This document shows positions 57,689 through 64,000 of a stretch of 64,000 nt of DNA, piece after piece. Within the stretch, counting starts at the first letter, position 1. Every line of letters starts with the position of its first letter. A program made the translations under genes and the position numbers. Below the pieces are notes generated by a model. The model was not told the origin of the DNA. It searched no databases and saw only the letters and a list, made by a program, of their open reading frames with translations. The DNA is from Clostridiales bacterium PH28_bin88 (GTDB lineage: Bacteria; Bacillota; PH28-bin88), in the NCBI GenBank assembly GCA_000987045.1, contig LAKY01000067.1:1-64000 (forward strand), read 5' to 3'.

Positions 57689-59617
57689 TTACAGGTTGCT
57701 TGCCTTTTTTAGCGAACTCTGATCCAGCAGGGAAGGGAACAGGCTCAAATCTGTGTGGGGCAGGAACATGGCGGATACAAACTCGTCCATAAAGGTTGTA
57801 CCTACCGACAGTTCCAGGTAGGTCATCATCCGGCCCAGTTCTTCGACCTTCAGCCAGGCTGGTTTGGACAGCAGGGCTGCTTCCGCTCCTTTTAGAGAAC
57901 TGTTACCGATAAACTCGTACTTTTCCGGGGGAAGATCCGGCAGCAACCCGATGGCCACAGAATCGTGGATGTTCAGGTAGTTGCCGAAACCGCCGGCGAT
58001 GAGGACCTTGCTGATATCAGGCATCTCCATGCTTACCATATGCAGCAGGCTGCGGATACCGGCAAAGATGGCTCCCTTGGCCCGCAACAGGTTTTGCACA
58101 TCGCTTTCAGAAATGGTGATATCCTTGTTGACACCAGATTCTGAAGCCCAGGCCAGTACGAACTCCATGTCGCCATCTACCGATCTGAGGCGAGGGGTGG
58201 GAAGGTCGTGCTGGAACTTGCCCGCCCGGTCGATCACGCCTGCTGTCTGAAGTTGGGCGAGACAATCGATCAGCCCGGAGCCGCAAATTCCCACCGGCTT
58301 TCCACCGCCGATTACGCTTAAGCGTACGTCGTGGGTGCCGGGGTCAATTTCTACCCTCTCGATTGCCCCGTCCATGGCCCGCATGCCGCACGCGATACCC
58401 CCTCCTTCAAAGGCAGGCCCGGCAGAGCAAGCGCAGGTCACCATCCACTCCCGGTTGCCCAGCACCATTTCGCCATTGGTACCGATGTCAATGAACAGCA
58501 CCGGTTCTTCCGACTCGGCGACCCGGCTAACCAGTACGCCGGACACGATGTCCCCGCCCACATAGCTGGCTACCGACGGGAAGTTGAGCACCGGGGCAGC
58601 CGGCAGAACGTTCAGCCCCAACTCTCCTGCGCTGGAGGTCGGCACCCGGGTAAAGGTGGGGATGTAGGGTTCCAGGCGAATATATCTGGGGGTCGAACCC
58701 ATCAACAGGTGGGTCATGGTGGTATTGCCGGCGCTAACCACTAGGTAGACCCGGGTATGATGGATGTTGTTTCTTTGCAGCAGGGTTGCGATCAGGTCGT
58801 TAATGGTCGACACCACCGCCTCCTGCAGTTGCCGCAAGCCGTTATTTTCTTCGGTGGAATGGATCATCCGGCTGATGACGTCATCGCCGTAGCGGGACTG
58901 GCGGTTGTAAGTACCGGCCTGATCCACAACGCGTCCGGATTCCAGGTCCACCAGAGCCACGACCACTGTGGTGGTACCGACGTCAATGGCCAGGCCGTAA
59001 GGGGGTATCCGGTCGTGCCCAGGGAGTACCTGCAATACCTGGGGTTCGTCGTTATAGTCGGCCAGTACGGCCGTCACCTGCCAATCGCTCTGGCGGAGAT
59101 GCTCCGCCAGGTTCCGTATCACGGGCCAATCAATGCGGAAATGCTGGTGCCCGGTTATTTTGCGCAGTTCGCCTTCCAGCCGGGTCAGGTCGCTGGCGTT
59201 TTCGGTAACGCTCGGGGGTTCGAGGGTGAGCAATAGCTTTTTAACCAGTGGCTGAAAGGCATTGCCCGCCAGCAGGTCGACCTGTTTTTCCGCCAGCAGG
59301 CCTTTGTTTCCCGTCAGAACCCGGTGTTCCCGCAAGCGGGTATCGGCTGTGGTTTCTACCACCACATCTCCTGCCACGTGAGTCATACAGGCCAGTACCT
59401 GGCCTGATTTCCGCAACCTGGGGGGAAGGTTGCCTTTAGCCTCGTCCTGTACTTTACCTTCTTTTACCTTTACGGCACAGCGCCCGCAGGTCCCTTTACC
59501 GCCGCAGGTGCTGGCCAGGTCGATACCGGCCAGGTTGGCTGCCTTAAGCAGGGAAGTGCCATGGTCTACCTCTATGGACACATTATCCGGTTGAAAAGTT
59601 ACCTGGTGCTTATCCAC
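57689..59617 (-). CDS. RACo-like ferredoxin-ASKHA protein (DUF4445)
   Basis: A 642-residue protein: an N-terminal plant-type [2Fe-2S] domain (Cys38, Cys44, Cys47, Cys77; STCGGKGTCGRC), a linker, and a large ASKHA-fold ATPase domain (YGLAIDVGTTTVVVALVDL, SAGNTTMTHLL, FIDIGTNGEMVLG, LIAGGFGNYL). This is the plan of RACo, which reduces the cobalt of corrinoid proteins at ATP cost. No corrinoid protein or its methyltransferase is in the window, so its client is unknown; it may reactivate a cofactor of the upstream enzymes. The GTG at 59617 is preferred; the frame extends to 59686 without a ribosome site. Confidence 0.85.
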   Translation of the reverse strand: MDKHQVTFQPDNVSIEVDHGTSLLKAANLAGIDLASTCGGKGTCGRCAVKVKEGKVQDEAKGNLPPRLRKSGQVLACMTHVAGDVVVETTADTRLREHRVLTGNKGLLAEKQVDLLAGNAFQPLVKKLLLTLEPPSVTENASDLTRLEGELRKITGHQHFRIDWPVIRNLAEHLRQSDWQVTAVLADYNDEPQVLQVLPGHDRIPPYGLAIDVGTTTVVVALVDLESGRVVDQAGTYNRQSRYGDDVISRMIHSTEENNGLRQLQEAVVSTINDLIATLLQRNNIHHTRVYLVVSAGNTTMTHLLMGSTPRYIRLEPYIPTFTRVPTSSAGELGLNVLPAAPVLNFPSVASYVGGDIVSGVLVSRVAESEEPVLFIDIGTNGEMVLGNREWMVTCACSAGPAFEGGGIACGMRAMDGAIERVEIDPGTHDVRLSVIGGGKPVGICGSGLIDCLAQLQTAGVIDRAGKFQHDLPTPRLRSVDGDMEFVLAWASESGVNKDITISESDVQNLLRAKGAIFAGIRSLLHMVSMEMPDISKVLIAGGFGNYLNIHDSVAIGLLPDLPPEKYEFIGNSSLKGAEAALLSKPAWLKVEELGRMMTYLELSVGTTFMDEFVSAMFLPHTDLSLFPSLLDQSSLKKASNL

Positions 59618-59738
59618 ACTATCGCCTACTTTCGCGCATAATATGTAGGGCGAAACGCGGCCCGGGCCATTCCTGGTCCAGGCCAATCAGCACGATTCGC
59701 AACAAGTCTTGATTTCTGGGCAGGCCATTACACCACTT

Positions 59739-61019
59739 CTATTGGCTTTCTGCCAGGTAGCGTTCCGCCTGTACCGCGGCTACCGCGCCGTCACCGGCGG
59801 CGGTCACTACCTGCCTGACGGTCTTGTTGCGGACATCACCGGCGGCGAACACACCAGGCAGGCTGGTTTTCATGTTATCGTCAGCCATGATGTATCCCTG
59901 GGGCGTGATCTCCATCTGACCTTGCAAGATGGTAGTCTCCGGCTGGGTACCGATGTAGACGAAGACGCCGTCGGCGGGTACAAAACGGTGTTCGCCGGTT
60001 TTCAGGTCTTTGACGGTGAGTCCGGTCAGGTGGCCTTCCCCGTTAACCTCTACCACGTGGCATCCCCAGACAAAGTCGATTTTCTCATTGTCAAAAGCCT
60101 CATCCTGGGCGGTTTTGGAGGCCTGCAGGTGATCGAACTCGTGTACAATAGTTACCTTGGATGCAAAACGGGTCAGGTAAACCGCTTCTTCTACCGCCGA
60201 GTTACCGCCGCCTACCACGATCAGGTTCTTACCTTCGTACATCGCCCCGTCGCAGGTGGCGCAGTAGTGCACACCACGGCCGCGCCACTCGGCTTCGCCT
60301 GCCGCAGGCAGTTTCCGCGGCTGGGCGCCGGTGGCCACAATCACAGCACGGGCGTGGTAAATGGTGTCTTCGGTGGTCACTACTTTGGTAGAGCCGGTCA
60401 GGTCTACCTCCAGGACCTCCTTGAAATCTTCCACCTTTACCCCGAAAGAGACGGCCTGCTTCAACATGCCTTCCATCAGGTCCTTGCCTCTTACTACCCC
60501 GTCGGTACCGGGATAATTCGCGATGTGATAGGTATTGGCCGCCTGGCCGCCGGGTAGCCCCTCATCCAGGAGGATTACGTTCAGTTTAGCTCTGCCGGTA
60601 TAAATCGCCGCAGTCAGCCCCGCCGGGCCGCCGCCCAGGATCAATACGTCACAATTCACCACGGGTTTTTCCGCGGGTAGCTGGTCGGCGCCTACCACGT
60701 CTTCAATAGCCTTGCGCAGTTCCGGCTTTTTAATGTACCCGGAGAGTCGTGAACCAACTTCCCGGCCGTCTTTAAAAAACATTACCGTGGGGCTGGACTT
60801 GACCCCATAGCGTTCAGCCAGCGCCCTGTTGGCCTGGCGCAGGATTTTTACGAAACGCAAGCGGTTCCCGTACCTCTCCGCCAGGCGCTCAAACATCGGT
60901 GCCAGGGCGGCGCAGGGGGCGCAGTCTTCTGAAAAATAATCCAGCACGACCGGCAGGTCGCTGTTAAGGACGTCCTGTTCAAAGCGTTCTGCGTTGGTGT
61001 ACAGGATATTGTCGCTCAT
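59739..61019 (-). CDS. Thioredoxin-thioredoxin reductase fusion
   Basis: A 426-residue fusion. Residues 1-105 are a thioredoxin domain with active site CAPC (Cys33, Cys36). Residues ~118-426 are a thioredoxin reductase with the FAD site LILGGGPAGLTAA, the redox pair CATC (Cys253, Cys256) and AAGDVRNKTVRQVVTAAGDGA. The nucleotide loop GGGNSAVEEA is kept, but the NADPH-phosphate motif HRRxxxR is replaced by HEFDHLQ (from His293). The electron donor may be NADH, F420 or ferredoxin rather than NADPH. It overlaps the radical SAM gene by four bases, so it is coupled to it. Confidence 0.9.
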   Translation of the reverse strand: MSDNILYTNAERFEQDVLNSDLPVVLDYFSEDCAPCAALAPMFERLAERYGNRLRFVKILRQANRALAERYGVKSSPTVMFFKDGREVGSRLSGYIKKPELRKAIEDVVGADQLPAEKPVVNCDVLILGGGPAGLTAAIYTGRAKLNVILLDEGLPGGQAANTYHIANYPGTDGVVRGKDLMEGMLKQAVSFGVKVEDFKEVLEVDLTGSTKVVTTEDTIYHARAVIVATGAQPRKLPAAGEAEWRGRGVHYCATCDGAMYEGKNLIVVGGGNSAVEEAVYLTRFASKVTIVHEFDHLQASKTAQDEAFDNEKIDFVWGCHVVEVNGEGHLTGLTVKDLKTGEHRFVPADGVFVYIGTQPETTILQGQMEITPQGYIMADDNMKTSLPGVFAAGDVRNKTVRQVVTAAGDGAVAAVQAERYLAESQ

Positions 61020-62392
61020 GCCGGTATCCTCCCATCAGCCATTTTTACAATCTCTTCCCAATAGTATTCGAGGCCCAAGCTCAAGAGTTCTTTAATGGGG
61101 CGGCAGTCGGGAGATAACACCGAACCATTACGCTCATTGGCTACCACGCCGCATCCACCGCCGCACACCAGGCTAACGTCACAATCACGACACTCGGGAA
61201 TGGTGTTAACGTTCCTGTCGATCCAGGGTTGCAATACCTGGCGGTCATACTTCAGTTCCGGGACAAAGTTGCCAAACTGGTAGCCTTCCCTTCCACAGGA
61301 GGCCGTACAGCCGAATATGTGGCCGTTCAGGTCGTACACCCACTCCTTCTTACCGGCGGGGCAGGTGTCAAAACTGGGGTCTGGTAATTCGCCGGTCAGG
61401 GCCAGGTGCCGGATACCCTTGAATTCTGGCTGGTGAAATTTCTTCAGTACAGGGTTGGTGCGGGAAACCTCCACGAAGGAGCGCCATAACTCCACTTGCG
61501 AGAAGAGGTCTTCCGGACTTTCCGAGCACTGGAACAATTCGTAATTACGCCCGAGCTGGGTCTTGAATCTCGCGGCGCCAAGATCAAGCCATCCCCGGTG
61601 GTCCAATTCCTCGGCCAGGGGTACCAGAGAAGGCAGGTTTTCTTTGTCTACCACCACGCGAAAGTTGATGGGAAACCCCTTTTGCACAGATAGTTCTATT
61701 CCGCGCATGATGGACTCGTAGGTACCCCGGCCGGCCCTGGTGGGGCGCCTGGTGTCGTGGACAGCCTGCGGGCCGTCCACTGTCACCTGCACCTCTTTGA
61801 TGCGGGCCATGGCCAGGGTCTCCACATAGTCGGACAGGTGGTACCCGTTGGTGACCACCGCCAGCTCATATCCCAGTTCCCTGCTGCGGCGGCAGATATA
61901 GTCGATGGCTTCCCGTTGCTGTGGTGAATTAATCAGGGGTTCACCGCCGAACAGGGTAATGAAGGGAGGAATTTCTTCCTCCCGGAAGGTTTCCTGCATG
62001 TGCCCGAAGAAGGCGTCCAGGTACGCCCTGGAAATCACCTGGTGTCCCTCCTGGATGCCTTGCTGGAAACAGTACCGGCATGCCAGGTTGCAGTTGTATG
62101 TTGGTATTAAAAATACCTGGGTGGGGGAATGCCTTAAGGAGTCCTGAAATTCACTTTCCTTCACGGCGAGGAGCAGGTCTTCCTGCATCCGGTCCCGGTA
62201 TACATAGCCCCGGTTTTCCAAGTAGGTGACCAGGGAAGCATCCACCTGACCGGTATTACCATCGCCAAGAGAAGAAAGTTGGTCCACCTCGTCTTTTGTG
62301 GCCAGGTCAAAGGAACCGCTGAGGAAATTCATCAAGGCGTATTCCCCGGGTTCGGGTGATTTGAGGATCAGGTTGTATCTGCTAGGGTACAT
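61016..62392 (-). CDS. Radical SAM/SPASM peptide-maturase-like enzyme
   Basis: A 458-residue radical SAM enzyme. Residues ~1-90 form an N-terminal domain of the kind that binds peptide leaders in RiPP maturases. The cluster motif CNLACRYC has Cys101, Cys105 and Cys108. FGGEPL follows at ~148. The C-terminal SPASM region carries Cys344, 362, 366, 401, 404, 410, 414 and 430, enough for two auxiliary 4Fe-4S clusters. Related enzymes (anSME, SCIFF maturase, QhpD) modify cysteine-containing peptides. ATG 62392 has GGAGGAGG upstream. The 43-residue Cys-rich peptide gene lies 82 bases before it and is the probable substrate. Confidence 0.88.
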   Translation of the reverse strand: MYPSRYNLILKSPEPGEYALMNFLSGSFDLATKDEVDQLSSLGDGNTGQVDASLVTYLENRGYVYRDRMQEDLLLAVKESEFQDSLRHSPTQVFLIPTYNCNLACRYCFQQGIQEGHQVISRAYLDAFFGHMQETFREEEIPPFITLFGGEPLINSPQQREAIDYICRRSRELGYELAVVTNGYHLSDYVETLAMARIKEVQVTVDGPQAVHDTRRPTRAGRGTYESIMRGIELSVQKGFPINFRVVVDKENLPSLVPLAEELDHRGWLDLGAARFKTQLGRNYELFQCSESPEDLFSQVELWRSFVEVSRTNPVLKKFHQPEFKGIRHLALTGELPDPSFDTCPAGKKEWVYDLNGHIFGCTASCGREGYQFGNFVPELKYDRQVLQPWIDRNVNTIPECRDCDVSLVCGGGCGVVANERNGSVLSPDCRPIKELLSLGLEYYWEEIVKMADGRIPA

Positions 62393-62474
62393 GATCAGGT
62401 TTTCCTCCTCCGGTTGGGCAGGATTAAGGACACGGAAAACACGTCGCGCCTTGAGTCCATCCTAAATAGGTTGC

Positions 62475-62606
62475 CTAGTCATGACATCCGGCTACGACTT
62501 TGGAAGACTTGGAGCAGCACTGGGCGACGGGAACCGTCCGTACCGCCTGGCAACAGGAGTTGGTCTCAACGCCTGCTGAAAGCTTCCCCTTGGTGATAGC
62601 TTTCAT
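62475..62606 (-). CDS. Cys-rich 43-residue peptide, candidate RiPP precursor
   Basis: A short frame between the methyltransferase and the radical SAM gene, same strand. ATG 62606 has GGAAGGGGGTG six bases upstream. The first ~14 residues (MKAITKGKLSAGVE) are basic to neutral and could be a leader. The rest holds five cysteines: CC at 18-19, CC at 30-31 and C at 41, in a Ser/Lys/Val context, ending CHD. It has no signal peptide or membrane helix. Size, position and composition are those of radical SAM-modified peptides. It does not match the six-cysteine SCIFF pattern as I know it. Confidence 0.72.
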   Translation of the reverse strand: MKAITKGKLSAGVETNSCCQAVRTVPVAQCCSKSSKVVAGCHD

Positions 62607-62637
62607 TATTAACACCCCCTTCCACCAGGTTAAACAA

Positions 62638-63270
62638 TCAATCCTTGCGCCCAAGTATGGTGATGCTGGCTACCGGGTAGCCATACTTCAGGTACTCATG
62701 GCGGGACAGGAATTCCACCCGGCGGAAGCCGGCCCCGGAGATGGCATCCAGGTACTGGTCTTCCGGAATGGCCCCGCCGTAGCAAAGGGACCAGGCGACG
62801 GGGTCGCTGGTGACCTCGTCAGGCAGGGCCTCTTTGGCGATGACATCCGAGACCACGAAGCGGCCCCCGGGTTTTAACACCCGGTGGATTTCACTGTAAA
62901 CCCGACCTTTATCTTGGGCATGATTGATCACGCAGTTGGAAATGACCACATCCACTGAGGAACTGGCGAAGGGGAGGTCTTCAATTTCCCCCAGGCGAAA
63001 TTCAGCGTTGCTCACTCCTTGTTCACGCCGGTTTGCTTCAGCCTGTTCTACCATAGCCGGTGTCATGTCGACCCCGTAGGCAAAACCCGTAGGTCCTACC
63101 AGCCTGGCCGCGTTTAAGACCTCTAGCCCCTGCCCGGAGCCAAGGTCCAACAGGACTTCGCCCGGTTGAAGGCCGGCGTGAGGCAGGTTGTTCCCGCAGC
63201 TCAGGCAGGCTGTGGCGTTAGGAGCTTCTTTTCCGTAACGCTCCTGGATCTTAACCTGAATCTGGCTCAT
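62638..63270 (-). CDS. ArsM-like SAM-dependent methyltransferase
   Basis: A 210-residue class I methyltransferase resembling As(III) S-adenosylmethionine methyltransferase (ArsM). Motif I is DLGSGQG (42-48); GVDMTPAMVEQA, GEIEDLPF, ISNCVINHAQDK and RVLKPGGRFVVSDVI match the family. Of the arsenic-binding cysteines, Cys163 (SLCYGGA) and an N-terminal pair (Cys22, Cys25) are plausible equivalents; the C-terminal cysteine of long ArsM forms is absent. It may methylate arsenite or a cysteine in the neighbouring peptide. ATG 63270 has GGTGGG upstream. First gene of the operon. Confidence 0.85.
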   Translation of the reverse strand: MSQIQVKIQERYGKEAPNATACLSCGNNLPHAGLQPGEVLLDLGSGQGLEVLNAARLVGPTGFAYGVDMTPAMVEQAEANRREQGVSNAEFRLGEIEDLPFASSSVDVVISNCVINHAQDKGRVYSEIHRVLKPGGRFVVSDVIAKEALPDEVTSDPVAWSLCYGGAIPEDQYLDAISGAGFRRVEFLSRHEYLKYGYPVASITILGRKD

Positions 63271-63307
63271 TTCGTTGCCCACCCATCTGTTAGAATTCCC
63301 GCTTTTT

Positions 63308-63336
63308 ATTATACTAAGATATGCATAATCAAGCAA
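63308..63336 (-). promoter_or_regulatory. Promoter of the methyltransferase-peptide-radical SAM operon
   Basis: On the minus strand TTGCTT and TATAAT have a 17-base spacer. The spacer contains GATTATGCATATC, a near-palindrome centred on ATGCAT. ArsR-type repressors bind such AT-rich dyads between the boxes, so the nearby ArsR-type protein may act here. Confidence 0.7.
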
Positions 63337-63374
63337 TAGCGATAGCGAAATTATTTTTCTTTTTCTCGAAACCT

Positions 63375-63533
63375 TTACTGGTTTTTCAGCTTTTGTAGGA
63401 TTGCCTCAAGGGTTTGGCAATCCTCACAACCTTGATCTACTCCTCCCTGTTGGCACTTGTCAACGCAAGTTTCAACAGCCTTCCGCAGTACGATCATTTC
63501 ATCCGGTGTCAGTGAAATACTGGTATTGGGCAC
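63375..63533 (-). CDS. Small four-cysteine protein upstream of the methyltransferase
   Basis: A 52-residue frame starting at GTG 63533 with AAGGAAG about ten bases upstream. It reads VPNTSISLTPDEMIVLRKAV and then CVDKC and CEDC, ending in a Leu/Lys-rich helix. Two Cys pairs within 17 residues suggest a metal site or a disulfide hairpin. It is on the same strand as the ArsM-like operon and ends 39 bases before its -35 box. I do not recognise the family. A hairpin (AGGATTGCC/GGCAATCCT) lies inside the coding sequence. Confidence 0.6.
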   Translation of the reverse strand: MPNTSISLTPDEMIVLRKAVETCVDKCQQGGVDQGCEDCQTLEAILQKLKNQ

Positions 63534-63664
63534 AAAGCATCTTCCTTTCTTATATAAAGTGTTTGCTTTTAGTCTTTACCGTAATGAAGATGAAATAATC
63601 AGTGGAAAGAGGAACTAACCCGGTTTTTGCTTCCGTCCAGAGTTTTAGGCAGGAGAACAACCAA

Positions 63665-63693
63665 TTGACAGCGAAAAGAAGATAAAGTATACT
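63665..63693 (+). promoter_or_regulatory. Promoter of the Acr3-like gene
   Basis: TTGACA and TATACT with a 17-base spacer, 26 bases before the start codon. Confidence 0.85.
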
Positions 63694-63718
63694 TGAAAAA
63701 ACAAGGGGGGTGTTGCTA

Positions 63719-64000
63719 TTGGTTAAAAAGATCTTTTATTTCCCGGCTCAAAACCTGGTGACGGTCATTCCCGCTGTCTTGGCCATTGCATTCCTGGTGG
63801 GGAGTTTCTATCAGACACAGGTGCTTAAAAACTATATCCTTCCGGCTACATTTTTAATGATCTATCCTACCATGATTGGCTTCAAGCTAGTAGAAGCGGT
63901 AAACTTTAGCCATGCCAGGGTGCTGCTCTGGTCGCTGGGACTAAACTTTATAGTCATTCCTTTGGTTGCGTACGCCCTGGGGTCCGCTTTCTTCGCCAGT
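63719..64000 (+). CDS. Acr3/bile acid:Na+ symporter-like permease, 5' part
   Basis: Ninety-four codons are in the window, from TTG 63719 with AAGGGGGG eight bases upstream, and the frame runs off the edge. It encodes at least three membrane helices. MIYPTMIGFKLVEAV and LGLNFIVIPLVAYALG resemble the second and third helices of Acr3-type arsenite exporters, which belong to the bile/arsenite/riboflavin transporter superfamily. The Acr3 cysteine would be further right. Next to an ArsM-like gene and near an ArsR-type gene, arsenite efflux is the likely role. Confidence 0.7.
   Translation, partial: MVKKIFYFPAQNLVTVIPAVLAIAFLVGSFYQTQVLKNYILPATFLMIYPTMIGFKLVEAVNFSHARVLLWSLGLNFIVIPLVAYALGSAFFAS

Noticed and set aside
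62475-62606. Peptide as a SCIFF precursor or a selenopeptide
   Set aside because: It has five rather than six cysteines, different spacing, and no in-frame TGA.

Overview
The window looks like a chromosomal segment of an anaerobic, spore-forming, fairly GC-rich member of the Clostridia, closest in gene content to the Peptococcaceae/Thermincola-Pelotomaculum-Moorella group. The evidence is the sporulation genes (bofC-like, sigI-rsgI, spoIID), HemZ, IreB, T-box leaders, a 6S RNA beside aspS, frequent TTG/GTG starts with strong Shine-Dalgarno sites, and a multihaem cytochrome. The genus cannot be named from sequence alone.

Layout. 1-300: end of an rRNA operon (23S tail, a broken 5S copy, an intact 5S). 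0.5-7 kb: a Lon-like protease, then minus-strand genes for a six-haem NapC/NirT-type cytochrome with a 47-residue membrane protein, a four-copy structured repeat array, a slipin/GntR pair and uppP. 7-14 kb: DUF3842-cooT, yebC, a bofC-like gene, ruvCAB, sigI-rsgI. 14.5-24.4 kb: spoIID, queA-tgt-yajC, a MazEF-like module, an HD protein, secDF, a CDF metal exporter and lapA. 24.5-37.6 kb: recJ-apt-relA-dtd-MBL-hemZ, T-box-hisS-aspS, 6S RNA, tcdA. 37.7-43.5 kb: csoR-like regulator and thioredoxin, an SSS symporter operon on the minus strand, threonine aldolase and rarA. 43.6-47 kb: iscR-iscS-iscU-mnmA. 47-55.5 kb: TetR regulator, PRC-barrel and small proteins, AI-2E permease, T-box-alaS-ireB, aldo/keto reductase, ruvX, DUF1292 and FmdB-like protein.

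55.6-64 kb is the accessory part and the most interesting. It holds a small ferredoxin, a three-HTH regulator, a probable small RNA, an ArsR-type regulator, and a minus-strand gene set reading ArsM-like methyltransferase, a 43-residue Cys-rich peptide, a radical SAM/SPASM enzyme, a thioredoxin-thioredoxin reductase fusion and a RACo-like ferredoxin/ASKHA protein. An Acr3-like arsenite permease starts at the right edge. The peptide gene was found by reading the spacer between the methyltransferase and the radical SAM gene. The arrangement resembles a peptide-modification (RiPP-like) system linked to arsenic or another thiophilic metal; the chemistry is inference.

Most housekeeping genes are in the expected neighbourhoods. 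Regulation is unusually readable: two T-boxes, several near-consensus sigma-A promoters, two probable terminator-bearing leaders, a FadR-like operator and a long perfect inverted repeat at the symporter promoter.
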